Below, one piece after another: positions 35,256 through 44,401 of a stretch of 64,000 nt of DNA. Source of the DNA: FEN-1191 sp036490715 (lineage in GTDB: Bacteria > Pseudomonadota > Gammaproteobacteria > Steroidobacterales > Steroidobacteraceae); assembly GCA_036490715.1 (NCBI GenBank), contig DASXDL010000031.1, forward strand, positions 62,001 through 126,000, given 5' to 3'. The notes under the pieces are model-generated. The model was given only the letters and a program-made list of their open reading frames with translations. It was not told the DNA's origin and searched no databases. Every line of letters begins with the position of its first letter. Within the stretch, counting starts at the first letter, position 1. Made by a program: the position numbers and the translations under genes.

Positions 35256-35918
35256 ATGTCATTACGCATCGGCGATAAGGCGCCGGATTTCCAGGCACAG
35301 ACCACCCAGGGGCCGATCAGCTTTCATCAGTGGCTTGGCAATTCCTATGGCGTACTGTTCTCGCATCCCAAGGACTTCACGCCGGTGTGCACCACCGAAC
35401 TCGGCTATCTGGCCAAGTTGCAGCCGGAATTCGATAAGCGCGGCGTCAAGATCATTGGCCTGTCAGTCGATCCGGTGGGCGATCATGACCGCTGGCTGAA
35501 GGACATTAAAGACGCGACCGGCGGCCAGGTGGGCTATCCGATTATCGGTGATCATGATCTGAAGGTTGCCAAGCTGTACGACATGCTGCCGGCCGACGCC
35601 GGCGAGAGCGCCACGGGGCGTACGGCCGCGAATAATCAGACCGTTCGCACGGTATTCATCGTCGGCCCGGACAAGCTGATTAGGGCCATCCTGATCTATC
35701 CGATGAGCTCAGGTCGAAATTTTGACGAAGTGTTGCGACTAGTCGACTCGATCCGGCTGACCGAAGCGCACAAGGTGGCGACACCGGTCAACTGGAAGGA
35801 TGGCGACGACGTCATTATTCCGGCGTCGGTCAGCGATGCCGAGGCGAAGCAGAAATATCCCAAGGGCTTCAAGACGATCAAGCCGTACCTGCGAACGGTC
35901 GCTCAGCCCGGCAAGTAA
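35256..35918 (+). CDS. 1-Cys peroxiredoxin (Prx6-like)
   Basis: A 220-residue peroxiredoxin with AAGGAGA upstream of ATG 35256. The active-site motif is DFTPVCTTELG with the peroxidatic Cys45. No second, resolving Cys is present, and the long C-terminal arm (KYPKGFKTIKPYLR) is typical of the Prx6 subfamily. It reduces hydrogen and organic peroxides in the cytoplasm, with an external reductant. Convergent with the FAD-linked dehydrogenase. Confidence 0.95.
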   Translation: MSLRIGDKAPDFQAQTTQGPISFHQWLGNSYGVLFSHPKDFTPVCTTELGYLAKLQPEFDKRGVKIIGLSVDPVGDHDRWLKDIKDATGGQVGYPIIGDHDLKVAKLYDMLPADAGESATGRTAANNQTVRTVFIVGPDKLIRAILIYPMSSGRNFDEVLRLVDSIRLTEAHKVATPVNWKDGDDVIIPASVSDAEAKQKYPKGFKTIKPYLRTVAQPGK

Positions 35919-35938
35919 TCGCAGCAGGCGCCGCGCAC

Positions 35939-37339
35939 CTACTGGAATATCTTTCCGGGATTGAGTATCCCGTTGGGATCCATCGCCCTCTTGATCGTTC
36001 GCATGAGGGCGATTTCCTCGCGGCTGCGCGACAGGTGCAGAAACTCGCGCTTCAATGAGCCGATGCCGTGCTCGGCCGAGATCGAGCCGCGCCGTCGCGC
36101 CACCAGGTCGTAGACCAGCTGCTCGAGCTGTAGCGCCGGGATGGCGTGCCCGGTCATCGGCACCGACAGGTGCAGATTGCCGTCGGCCACGTGGCCGAAA
36201 TAGATTGCCCGCAGGCCCGGGTGGCGTCTTTCGAGGGCGTCGGTGATCTCGCTGACCAGCTCGCCAATCTCGCCCGTGGGCACGCTGACGTCAAAACTGA
36301 GCTCGGGGTTGTGACCGGTCTTGTGCCACTCGCCCGTGGAGTCCCGCAGTCCCCAAAGCTCCGCGACCTCACGGTTGGACTTTGCGATGACCGCGTCGCG
36401 CACCGCGCCGGCCTGCATGGCCTCGCCGATCACGCTCTCGAAGCGCTGCGCATCGCTATGCGGATCCGTTCCCATGACCTCGACCAGGACGTACGCGGCG
36501 TGTCCGGCCGCGAGCGGTGCCGCGTGCCGAAGCTCGGTCGTCGCGAGCTGATAAAACTCTGGCCACATGACCTCGAATGCCGTGAGCTGCGAGCCAAAGC
36601 CGCTGCGTGCTCGGGCCAGCAGTTCGAGCACACTCTGGTAGTCCGCCACCGCACACAGGCTGGTGCTGACGGTGCGTGCCTTGGGATAAAGCCGCAGCAC
36701 CACCGCTGTGATGATCCCGAGCGTGCCCTCCGAGCCGATGAACAGCTGCCGCAGGTCGTAGCCGGAATTGTTTTTGATGATCTTTCGCAGCGCATCGATC
36801 ACCGTGCCATCGGCCAGTACGGCCTCCACCCCGAGCACCATGTCGCGCGCCATGCCGAATCGCAGCACGCGGTTCCCACCGGCATTGGTCGACAGATTGC
36901 CGCCGATCTGACAGGAGCCGCGGCCGCCCAGATCCAACGGAAAGAACAGATCGACCGCGTCCGCCGCCTTCTGCACGGCTTCCATTACCACACCGGCCTC
37001 TACCGTGATGGTGCCCGCGGCGGCGTCGATCTCGCGGATCGCACGCATGCGCTCCAGCGAGATGACAACACAGGGACCGACTGGCACCGCCCCGCCGGCC
37101 AGCCCGGTCATACCGCCCTGCGGCTGCACCGCGATCCTGTGCTCGTTGCAGTAGCCAAGAATGGCCGCGACCTGACTGGTCCGTTGCGGATAGGTCAACG
37201 CCAGAATGCCGACGGCGGGATCGCCATGGACCCCAAAGTCACTGCAATGACGCATGACATTGTGCGCATCCGGGATTGCGACGACATCTGCGCCGACGCG
37301 CCCTGCCAGCTCCGCGGCCACACTCGTGGGCGCGGCCAC
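35939..37339 (-). CDS. FAD-linked 2-hydroxyacid dehydrogenase (GlcD/D-2-HGDH family)
   Basis: A 466-residue FAD-binding oxidoreductase from GTG 37339. The N-terminal FAD domain has VQPQGGMTGLAGGAVPVG and GRGSCQIGGNLSTNAGGNRVLRFG. The C-terminal domain carries the HVADGNLHLSV and SAEHGIGSLKREFL motifs of the D-lactate/glycolate/D-2-hydroxyglutarate group. Cytoplasmic or membrane-peripheral, passing electrons to quinones or ETF. It directly follows the TauD-type gene (2-base gap), so the pair is an operon; the dioxygenase may produce its hydroxyacid or act on the same compound class. Confidence 0.9.
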   Translation of the reverse strand: MAAPTSVAAELAGRVGADVVAIPDAHNVMRHCSDFGVHGDPAVGILALTYPQRTSQVAAILGYCNEHRIAVQPQGGMTGLAGGAVPVGPCVVISLERMRAIREIDAAAGTITVEAGVVMEAVQKAADAVDLFFPLDLGGRGSCQIGGNLSTNAGGNRVLRFGMARDMVLGVEAVLADGTVIDALRKIIKNNSGYDLRQLFIGSEGTLGIITAVVLRLYPKARTVSTSLCAVADYQSVLELLARARSGFGSQLTAFEVMWPEFYQLATTELRHAAPLAAGHAAYVLVEVMGTDPHSDAQRFESVIGEAMQAGAVRDAVIAKSNREVAELWGLRDSTGEWHKTGHNPELSFDVSVPTGEIGELVSEITDALERRHPGLRAIYFGHVADGNLHLSVPMTGHAIPALQLEQLVYDLVARRRGSISAEHGIGSLKREFLHLSRSREEIALMRTIKRAMDPNGILNPGKIFQ

Positions 37340-37341
37340 TG

Positions 37342-38265
37342 CTACGCAGGCTCCTCGCCACTGATGGTGGTGCGGTACATCTCGCGGCGATAACCCTGAT
37401 AGTCGTTATATCCCTGGTGCACGCACAGCCGGTTGTCCCACAACGCCAGCATGTCCGCTTCCCAGCGCAGGCGACAGCCGAATGCCGGCTGGATCAGAAA
37501 CTCCGCCAGGAATCGCAGGATCGGCGCGGACTCCTCCGGCTGCATGCCTTCGATGCCAATGGCGTAAGCCTCATCCACATACAGCGCCTTCTCGCCGGTG
37601 ATGGGATGGGTGCGGACCAGCGGGTGCGCATTGCCCTTGATCTTACGCATAAGGTCATCTGACAGCTGCTCGGCGTTGCGCGTCGCCGCCAGACGTCCGA
37701 TCGGGCTGTCGCTGATCTGCACCGCATCCTGCGCCGACTTGAGCACATCGCGCAGCGAGAAGTGCACCCTGAGGCCGTCGATCATCTGCCGGTAGGTATC
37801 GCTGAGCATCCGATAGGCGAGCGCCGAATTCGCCCAGGTGGTGTCGCCGCCGAACGGCGGGATCTGGACCGAATACAACGTGGTGATCGACGGCGGCTTT
37901 GCAAGAAACGGCGAATCGGTGTGCCAGCCCTCACCGAACACCATCATCGATGTATCGTCGGCCTCCTTGATCAGCGGATGCACGTCGCGGTGGCCTGGCA
38001 CGCCCTGAGTGTAGGCATCTTCGGCAAACGCACCGAAGCGCAGGCTGAAAGCTTCATGATCTGCGTGCGTCAGCTTCTGGCCGCGCAGGTAGATCATCTT
38101 GTGCCGGAATAGCGCCTCACGCAGTTCGGCGAATTGCGCATCGGTGATGGCGGCCGCGTCGACCCCGACAATCTCGGCGCCCATCGCGGCCGCCAGCGGA
38201 CGAGCGTCGATGTGCCGATAGCCGGCGGCGTGATTATCAAATTTTCCGGTCGGATGTAGACGCAT
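37342..38265 (-). CDS. TauD/TfdA-family 2-oxoglutarate-dependent dioxygenase
   Basis: A 307-residue Fe(II)/2-oxoglutarate dioxygenase. The metal triad is H115 and D117 (GWHTDSPF) with H283 (LCVHQGYND), and the 2-oxoglutarate anchor is the Arg of YRREMYRTTI. Family members open taurine, 2,4-D or alkyl sulfates. The gene is first in a two-gene unit with an FAD-linked hydroxyacid dehydrogenase. The specific substrate cannot be read from the sequence. Confidence 0.9.
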   Translation of the reverse strand: MRLHPTGKFDNHAAGYRHIDARPLAAAMGAEIVGVDAAAITDAQFAELREALFRHKMIYLRGQKLTHADHEAFSLRFGAFAEDAYTQGVPGHRDVHPLIKEADDTSMMVFGEGWHTDSPFLAKPPSITTLYSVQIPPFGGDTTWANSALAYRMLSDTYRQMIDGLRVHFSLRDVLKSAQDAVQISDSPIGRLAATRNAEQLSDDLMRKIKGNAHPLVRTHPITGEKALYVDEAYAIGIEGMQPEESAPILRFLAEFLIQPAFGCRLRWEADMLALWDNRLCVHQGYNDYQGYRREMYRTTISGEEPA

Positions 38266-38470
38266 CGGTGGACGCCGAGAGTATCACCGGCGCCGCGGCC
38301 GGCTGCGCTCACGGCGAAATCAGAAGGCGGGGGCTGCAGATGGCCTGCGCCCGATTTTCTAGAATTTACCCGCCTTTCTGCGTGTAACTATTTGACTTAA
38401 TTATGGCGCTGGCTCCCACCCCTGGGCGCAGCTGCCCCTCACCGTCGACGACCCCAGCGTGTCTGGAGCC

Positions 38471-38830
38471 TCAGTTGAGCGCGAACCGACGGCTGCGACG
38501 CAAGCGACGCTCGCAGCCCGCATACCAGGTGGCGGTGCCGCCCAACAATCGCCGATCGTCATCGCGCCGGTCGGCGTGCTTGCGGTATTTGCAGGTACAG
38601 CGTTCCGGTGTGGCGCAGCCTGCCAGCGGCAGGCTTGGCGCTTCGCGCAGCAGATAGCGCTTGTCGACGCCGCCACGACCGGCGGCCTGACACTCGAGCG
38701 CCGGCAGCAACGACACCGCCCGAAAGTCCGCGCCGAGTTTCGAGCGGTTGGAGGCACCGCGGCCTGCGGACTTAGGCCGCGATGCGGCTACGGTCGTTCC
38801 ACCGAACAGAGACTTGAACAGTTCAATCAT
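38471..38830 (-). CDS. Cys-motif protein of unknown function
   Basis: A 119-residue basic protein with GGGAGGG upstream of ATG 38830. The central part (DFRAVSLLPALECQAAG) leads to a Cys cluster CATPERCTCKYRKHADRRDDDRR, which could bind a metal. I recall this layout as a small family of uncharacterised proteobacterial proteins. It is not in an obvious operon. Confidence 0.7.
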   Translation of the reverse strand: MIELFKSLFGGTTVAASRPKSAGRGASNRSKLGADFRAVSLLPALECQAAGRGGVDKRYLLREAPSLPLAGCATPERCTCKYRKHADRRDDDRRLLGGTATWYAGCERRLRRSRRFALN

Positions 38831-38991
38831 GCGCGCCCTCCCGATGATTGCAGCTCGATTCTAGGGCGCGCGGGCAGCGGCGTAGGCCGGTTTTCACTTA
38901 AACGGCGCCGGTCGACATAACGGTGCCGCGGCCGGTGTCTTTGCTGCAGCGCTACGCGCTGAGTAGATGTGACGGTGCGCGCACAATCGCG

Positions 38992-39017
38992 CGCAACTGT
39001 AAACAATGACAGTTGCG
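38992..39017. promoter_or_regulatory. Inverted repeat upstream of the c-di-GMP sensor gene
   Basis: CGCAACTGT (38992-39000) and ACAGTTGCG (39009-39017) pair perfectly around AAACAATG. No T-run follows, so an operator is likelier than a terminator. About 240 bases upstream of the gene at 39254. Confidence 0.45.
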
Positions 39018-39040
39018 TGAAAACGCGCGCTTGAGGCTAT

Positions 39041-39054
39041 TTTTGCCGGCAAAA
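39041..39054. promoter_or_regulatory. Perfect 14-base palindrome
   Basis: TTTTGCCGGCAAAA is a perfect palindrome in the same upstream region. It is a plausible dimer-binding site; its binding protein is unknown. Confidence 0.4.
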
Positions 39055-39253
39055 TCGTGCGCTGCAGTTTTTACATTACGTCTGCGGCAGCAGCGACATT
39101 TGGACAATAAACCTGTGATGTGCTCGGTGTTTATTTCGCCCGCCGATACCGACCATGGGCGGCACGAGGTCGAATGATGCTGCTCGGAATCGCTCAATAC
39201 CGGTGCCGCGATAAAGCGGCGCGCGCCCGCCTCCCGGCGGCTGCCGGAGCGTC

Positions 39254-42200
39254 GTGAGCCGACGCGTTTTGATCATCGATCACGATGCCAGCCAGCTGCT
39301 GCTGGCCGCGACCGTGCTCGAGATCGGCGATTTCGAGGTGCTGCGGGCGGCGCACGCCGAACAGGCACTGACGATGCTGGATCGAGCGCTGCCGGATCTG
39401 ATCCTGGTGGATGTCTCGCGACCCGATATGGTCGGGCTGGGGCTGGCGCGTCAGCTGAAGACCGATACGCGCCTGAAGCGGATACCGATCGTGGCGCTGG
39501 TGGGGCCGGCAATCGAGCGCGCCGCGGAACAGGCGCGTCAGGCCGGCTGCGTCGGCTCGATCGCCAAGCCCATCGATGGCCGCGATTTCGCCCTGCAGGT
39601 GACCTCCTATCTGGCCGAATCAGCCGGCGCCAAGCGTTTTCTGATCGTCGATGATTACCCGGCCCACCTGGAGTTGCTGCGGCTGCGGCTCGAGGCTGCC
39701 GGTCACGCGGTGGTATGCGCCGTGAACGGCATCGAGGCGCTCGCGGTGCTGGGACGCGAGCACGCGCGCATCGACGGCGTGGTCTCGGACATTCTGATGC
39801 CGCAGATGGATGGCTACAGCCTGTGCCAGGAAATTCGCCGCAGCAGGCTATTCGGCGGTCTGCCGTTCGTGCTCTATAGCGGCACGCACAGCAGCGCCGA
39901 GGATCGACGGCTCGCGGATGAGGCCGGTGCCGACGCCTTCGTCGAAAAGCCGGCCCCGATTCAGGCCATTCTCGGCGGCTTGGGCACGGGCGCGCAGCGC
40001 AAGCGTCCGGCCAACGGCTCAGACACTGCACGGTTGCAGGCGCCGGTGCTGAAGCAATACAGCGAATCGCTGGTTCGCAAGCTGGAGGAGAAAAGCACAG
40101 CGCTGGCCCAGGCTGAGGCACGCCTGTCCGGACTGGTCGAGGCGGCCCTGGACGCGATCATCACGGTCGATGAACACGGCACCACGCTGCTATTCAATTC
40201 CGCGGCCGAGATCATGTTTGGCTATTCACGCGCCGAGGTCATCGGCCGCGAGATCGACACCTTCGTGCAACGTCCGCCGGACCCGGACGGCCGCGAGCTG
40301 CTGTCGATGTCGCCACCCGACCTGGCGGCGCATCCGAGCGGCCTGCGCACCGTCTGGGGAGTGCGCCGCGATGGCAGCGAGTTTCCGCTGGAGGCGTCGG
40401 TGTCCTGGCTGGATACCGCACACGGGCGCCTGTATACGGTGTTTCTGCGCGACATCACCGACCGCCACCGGGCCGAACAGGCCAAGGCACGCAGCGAGGC
40501 TGCGCTGCGGCAGGCGCAACAGCTGGCCAAGCTGGCGCACGTGGTCACCGGGCCGAACGGTGTGCTCGAAGAGGCGGCGTCCGCCTGGGCCGATTTTCTG
40601 AAACTTGGCGCGCAGGATGCGCCCTCGAGCATCCGCGGCTGGCTCAAGTTCGTGCACCCCGAGGACCGGGACACACTGCGCCAGCGCGCCATCGACGCCT
40701 CGCGCCGACCGGAGCGCATCGAGGCCGAATACCGACTGCAGCGCGGCGACACCTGGGTCCATATTCATCATGTGATGGACCCCCTGCCGGCGCCCGCGAC
40801 CTCGTCACCCTCGCAGGTTTCGTGGTTTCACACGCTGCAGGACATCTCGGACCGCAAGGAGGCCACCTTCCGGATCCTGCGTCTCAATCGAGTACTGTCG
40901 GTATTGAGTGCAATCAATGCGCTGATCGTGCGCACCATCGATCGGGATGAACTGCTGGCCGAGGCGTGTCGAATCGCGGTGGACGCCGGCCAGTTCCCCA
41001 AGGCCTGGATTGGCCTGATCGAAGGCGAGATGCGCGAACTGCGCATCGTAGCGGGTTACGGCGGCTCGGAGGCGTTCTACGCCGGCCTGGAGAAGCTGCT
41101 GAGCGGTGACATTCTGGCCGGCAGCAGCTACGCCTCGCGCGCCCTGCGCGAGCAAAAGCCGGTCGTGGTCAACGACATGTCGCGCGAGCGACGCACTTTG
41201 CCGGAGGCAATCGCCACCGGCTCGCGTGCCGTCGCGGTGCTGCCGCTGGTCATCAACGGCAAGAGCGCCGGCGTGATCGCCATCCATGCCGAGGTACCCG
41301 GCTTCTTCGATGATGAGGAGATGAAGCTGCTGAGCGAGCTGGCGGCCGACATCTCGTTCGCGATGGCGCATCTGCAAAAGTCCGAGCAGATCCAATACCT
41401 GGCCAACTACGATCCGGTCACCGGGCTGCCCAATCGCGGCCTGTTCAGCGAGCGCCTGTCGCTTGCGCTCAGAGAACGCGCCAACGATGACACCATCATG
41501 GCCGTTGTGCTGATCGATCTGGAGCGCTTCCGCCGCATCAACGAGACGCTCGGCCGCGTGGTCGGCGACGAACTGTTGCAGCTGGTCGGGCGCCGGCTGC
41601 GCAATGCCAATCCGTCGACGGCGCGCATCGGCGTGGATGTGTTTGCGGTCGAGCTGGGTGACAAGCATTCGGTGGCTGACGTCGCCCGCGCGTTCGAAGA
41701 TCTGTCGGCACGCTGTTTTGGCAGCCCGTTTGCACTGTCTGGCGAGGAACTGCGCCTCGGTTGTCGTGGCGGTATCGCGGTATTCCCCGGCGATGGCGCC
41801 GACGCGGAGACACTGCTGCGCAACGCCGAAGCCGCTCTGCGGCGCGCCAAAATGACCTCCGAGCACAGCGTGTTCTACGCGCCGGACCTCAACGCCCGCG
41901 CGGCCGAAGCACTCACCATGGAGAGCAAGCTGCGGCGCGCGATCGCCAACGAAGAGTTCGTGCTGCATTTTCAGCCGAAGGTCGAGGTTGCGACGCGGCG
42001 CCTGTGTAGCCTCGAGGCGCTGATCCGCTGGCGAGATCCTGAAGTCGGACTTGTCCTGCCGGGGCGATTTATCCCGGTGCTGGAGGAATCCGGGTTGATC
42101 GGACAGGTCGGCGACTGGGCGTTGCGCCAGGCTCTGACCCAGCAACGCGCCTGGCGGCAGGCTGGCCTGGTCGCACCTCGCATCGCCGTCAACGTCTCGG

Positions 42201-42694
42201 CGATGCAGCTGCGTCAAAAGGACTTCGCCGAATCCATTGCCCTGATCCTGGCCGCCAACCGCGGCGCTGAACTGGAGCTCGAGATCACCGAGTCGATGAT
42301 CATGGAGCAGGTCGATCACAGCATCGCCGCATTGCGCCAGATCCGCACCATGGGAGTGAGCGTCGCGATCGACGATTTTGGCACCGGTTACTGCTCGCTG
42401 TCGTATCTGGCCAAGCTGCCGGTGACGGCTTTGAAGATCGATCGTACCTTCGTGGTCGGCATGACCGAAGGCGCCGACAGCCTGGCGATCGTGTCGAGCA
42501 TCATCGCGATGGCGCATGCCCTTAAGCTCAGGGTGGTCGCCGAAGGGGTGGAGACCGAACAGCAGGCCCGTCTGCTGCGCCCGCTCGGCTGCGATGAAGC
42601 GCAAGGCTACCTATTTGGAAAGCCGGTTTCCCATATCGAGATAGAGCAGTTGCTGCGAAGCGATGACGGTCATTCGCTCGCGGCGACCAGCTAG
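39254..42694 (+). CDS. REC-REC-PAS-PAS-GAF-GGDEF-EAL protein, probable c-di-GMP phosphodiesterase
   Basis: A 1146-residue multidomain regulator from GTG 39254. Order: REC 1 (about 2-120, LILVDVSRPDM), REC 2 (about 130-250, FLIVDDYPAH, GVVSDILMPQMDG), PAS (about 290-410), a second PAS-like stretch (about 420-540), GAF (about 555-700), GGDEF (about 715-870), EAL (about 885-1135). The GGDEF signature is degenerate (GVDVF near 790), but the EAL domain keeps SLEALIRW, NVSAMQLRQ, ELEITES, IDDFGTGY, LKIDRTFV, AEGVET and QGYLFGK. It should therefore degrade c-di-GMP and may use the GGDEF part for GTP sensing. Followed by a small gene 11 bases on. Confidence 0.9.
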   Translation: MSRRVLIIDHDASQLLLAATVLEIGDFEVLRAAHAEQALTMLDRALPDLILVDVSRPDMVGLGLARQLKTDTRLKRIPIVALVGPAIERAAEQARQAGCVGSIAKPIDGRDFALQVTSYLAESAGAKRFLIVDDYPAHLELLRLRLEAAGHAVVCAVNGIEALAVLGREHARIDGVVSDILMPQMDGYSLCQEIRRSRLFGGLPFVLYSGTHSSAEDRRLADEAGADAFVEKPAPIQAILGGLGTGAQRKRPANGSDTARLQAPVLKQYSESLVRKLEEKSTALAQAEARLSGLVEAALDAIITVDEHGTTLLFNSAAEIMFGYSRAEVIGREIDTFVQRPPDPDGRELLSMSPPDLAAHPSGLRTVWGVRRDGSEFPLEASVSWLDTAHGRLYTVFLRDITDRHRAEQAKARSEAALRQAQQLAKLAHVVTGPNGVLEEAASAWADFLKLGAQDAPSSIRGWLKFVHPEDRDTLRQRAIDASRRPERIEAEYRLQRGDTWVHIHHVMDPLPAPATSSPSQVSWFHTLQDISDRKEATFRILRLNRVLSVLSAINALIVRTIDRDELLAEACRIAVDAGQFPKAWIGLIEGEMRELRIVAGYGGSEAFYAGLEKLLSGDILAGSSYASRALREQKPVVVNDMSRERRTLPEAIATGSRAVAVLPLVINGKSAGVIAIHAEVPGFFDDEEMKLLSELAADISFAMAHLQKSEQIQYLANYDPVTGLPNRGLFSERLSLALRERANDDTIMAVVLIDLERFRRINETLGRVVGDELLQLVGRRLRNANPSTARIGVDVFAVELGDKHSVADVARAFEDLSARCFGSPFALSGEELRLGCRGGIAVFPGDGADAETLLRNAEAALRRAKMTSEHSVFYAPDLNARAAEALTMESKLRRAIANEEFVLHFQPKVEVATRRLCSLEALIRWRDPEVGLVLPGRFIPVLEESGLIGQVGDWALRQALTQQRAWRQAGLVAPRIAVNVSAMQLRQKDFAESIALILAANRGAELELEITESMIMEQVDHSIAALRQIRTMGVSVAIDDFGTGYCSLSYLAKLPVTALKIDRTFVVGMTEGADSLAIVSSIIAMAHALKLRVVAEGVETEQQARLLRPLGCDEAQGYLFGKPVSHIEIEQLLRSDDGHSLAATS

Positions 42695-42705
42695 GAGGCC
42701 CTCAG

Positions 42706-43224
42706 ATGCCAAGAGTGATCAATGCACGCCGCACAACGCGCAGGATGCGCGAGGCCGCCAAGGCGAATGGCTCAGCCGAGCCGAAGGAAGCTGTCCGCCC
42801 ACGCATGCGCGTGGTCTGGTTCTACCACAAGCACACTGGTCTGTTTCATGGCCGCAACCTGATGACCGATGATCCCGCGCTGATTGGGCCCAATACCCCT
42901 CCCGAGCATGTCGCGATCGAGGGCCATCACTTCGATCCGGTGTCGCAGCGCGTCGATGTCGCCAGCGGTGAGATCGTCGACCGGCAACCGCCGCAGCCCA
43001 GCGCCGATCACCAATGGGATACCACCATTCGTCGCTGGCAGCTTAAACCCGAGGTCGTCGCCAAGGAAGACGAGCGCCGCAATGCGCTCGAGCGCATCCG
43101 TTATCTGGAGCTCAAGGCGCTGCGCTCGCTGCGGGAACACGCCCTTGGCCAGGCCGCCGCCATCGATCGCCTCAAATCCATCGACGGGGAGATTAACGAG
43201 CTGCGCGCCATTCTGGGCATGTAG
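42706..43224 (+). CDS. Protein of unknown function, C-terminal helical
   Basis: A 172-residue cytoplasmic protein with AGGAGG upstream of ATG 42706, starting 11 bases after the preceding gene and so probably in its operon. A basic N-terminus (INARRTTRRMREAAKA) leads to a WFYHKHTGLFHG domain, then a helical end (KEDERRNALERIRYLELKALRSLREHAL). The tail resembles the helical part of phage tail-assembly proteins, but no phage genes are near. Confidence 0.7.
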   Translation: MPRVINARRTTRRMREAAKANGSAEPKEAVRPRMRVVWFYHKHTGLFHGRNLMTDDPALIGPNTPPEHVAIEGHHFDPVSQRVDVASGEIVDRQPPQPSADHQWDTTIRRWQLKPEVVAKEDERRNALERIRYLELKALRSLREHALGQAAAIDRLKSIDGEINELRAILGM

Positions 43225-43228
43225 CCCG

Positions 43229-44401
43229 TCAGGCCTGCTTGAGCTGCGGGGTGCCTGCGGCCGTCTCAGAGGCGGGCTGCTGCGAGCCGCGCAGCAGCGT
43301 GAAGTAAAAGGTGGCGCCCTCCCCCGGCTCGCTGTCCGCCCAGATGCGCCCGCCATGACGCTCGACGATCTGCTGCACGATCGACAGGCCTACGCCGGTG
43401 CCCTCGAATTCGCTGGCCGAATGCAGCCGCTGAAATACGCCAAACAGCTTGGTGGCGGCATGCTTCATGTCGAAGCCGGCGCCATTGTCACGCACAAACA
43501 GGATCGTCTCCCCATGGCGCTCGAAACTGCCGACCTCAATCTCGGCCGGGTTGCGTTGGCGCGTGAACTTGAAGGCGTTGGACAGCAGATTGACGATCAC
43601 TTGCTCCAGCAGCGACGGATCAGCCTCGCACACCGGCAGCTGCCCCAGGCGGGTATCAATGATCCGGTCGGCATTAGTGGCACGCAGCTGCGCGACGATG
43701 CGTTCGACCATCTGGTCGACCTGAACCGAGGTCTTGGTCAGCGGCTGGCGGCCGGAGCGACAGAAGCGCAGCAGGTCCTCGATCAACAGATTCATGCGCT
43801 TGGCGCCGCTCATCACGTGGTTGAGCAGCTGCAGCGCCTCGTCCGACTGCCCCTCGCCGAACTGCGATAGGTAGATGTCACAGAAGCCGGTGATGGTGTG
43901 CAGCGGCGCGCGCAGGTCGTGCGAGATGGTAAATGAGAATGTCTCGAGCTGCTTGTTGGCCACCTCCAGCTCGGCGGTGTACTGGCGCTCGCGCTCCAGC
44001 AACTCGGCGTTTTGCATGCGAAGCCGGCGCAGGTCGAGCGCGCGCGACAGCACCGTCAGCACCACATTGAGGCGGAACGGCTTGAGGATGTAGTCGAGCG
44101 CGCCGACCTGCATCGCCTTGACCGCCGTATCGATGGTGCCATGCCCGGTCATGATGATGCCGGCCAGGCCCGGGTCGATCTGCCGCGCCGCACTCAGAAG
44201 GCCGATGCCGTCCATCTCCGGCATCATCAGGTCGGTCAGCACCAGATCGAACTGGCCCGGTTGCAATACCGCGACCGCCTTCCGCGCCGATGTGAAGCCG
44301 GTGGTCTCGTAGCCTTCGGTGCGCAAGGTGTTGCACAGTGCTTCCATCTGCGCGACCTCGTCGTCGACGATCAGCAGCCGGCCGAGGGATGCGGCGCTCA
44401 T
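43229..44401 (-). CDS. Response regulator-histidine kinase fusion (REC-HisKA-HATPase)
   Basis: A 390-residue soluble protein. REC occupies about 1-120, with phospho-acceptor D57 in LVLTDLMMPEMDG. A coiled linker leads to a HisKA box FTISHDLRAPLH (H161) and a HATPase domain with LLSNAFKFT, VRDNGAGFD and GTGVGLSIVQ. No membrane segment or sensor. Its start overlaps the stop of the hybrid kinase by 4 bases (ATGA), so it likely receives phosphate from that kinase through its REC and passes it on through its own kinase core. It is the last gene of the minus-strand signalling operon. Confidence 0.9.
   Translation of the reverse strand: MSAASLGRLLIVDDEVAQMEALCNTLRTEGYETTGFTSARKAVAVLQPGQFDLVLTDLMMPEMDGIGLLSAARQIDPGLAGIIMTGHGTIDTAVKAMQVGALDYILKPFRLNVVLTVLSRALDLRRLRMQNAELLERERQYTAELEVANKQLETFSFTISHDLRAPLHTITGFCDIYLSQFGEGQSDEALQLLNHVMSGAKRMNLLIEDLLRFCRSGRQPLTKTSVQVDQMVERIVAQLRATNADRIIDTRLGQLPVCEADPSLLEQVIVNLLSNAFKFTRQRNPAEIEVGSFERHGETILFVRDNGAGFDMKHAATKLFGVFQRLHSASEFEGTGVGLSIVQQIVERHGGRIWADSEPGEGATFYFTLLRGSQQPASETAAGTPQLKQA

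Larger units (their letters stand above)
38831..39253. other. Intergenic region with two inverted repeats
   Basis: About 420 bases between the Cys-motif gene and the large sensor/c-di-GMP gene. It contains the inverted repeat at 38992-39017 and the perfect palindrome at 39041-39054, both described separately. I see no convincing small gene. Confidence 0.5.

Noticed and set aside
38952..39197. An 81-residue minus-strand frame in the gap before the c-di-GMP sensor gene
   Set aside because: It covers both palindromic sites, has no ribosome site and no protein-like pattern.
42706..43224. Phage tail-assembly protein
   Set aside because: Only the helical tail is similar in style; no other phage gene nearby, and it sits in a signalling operon.
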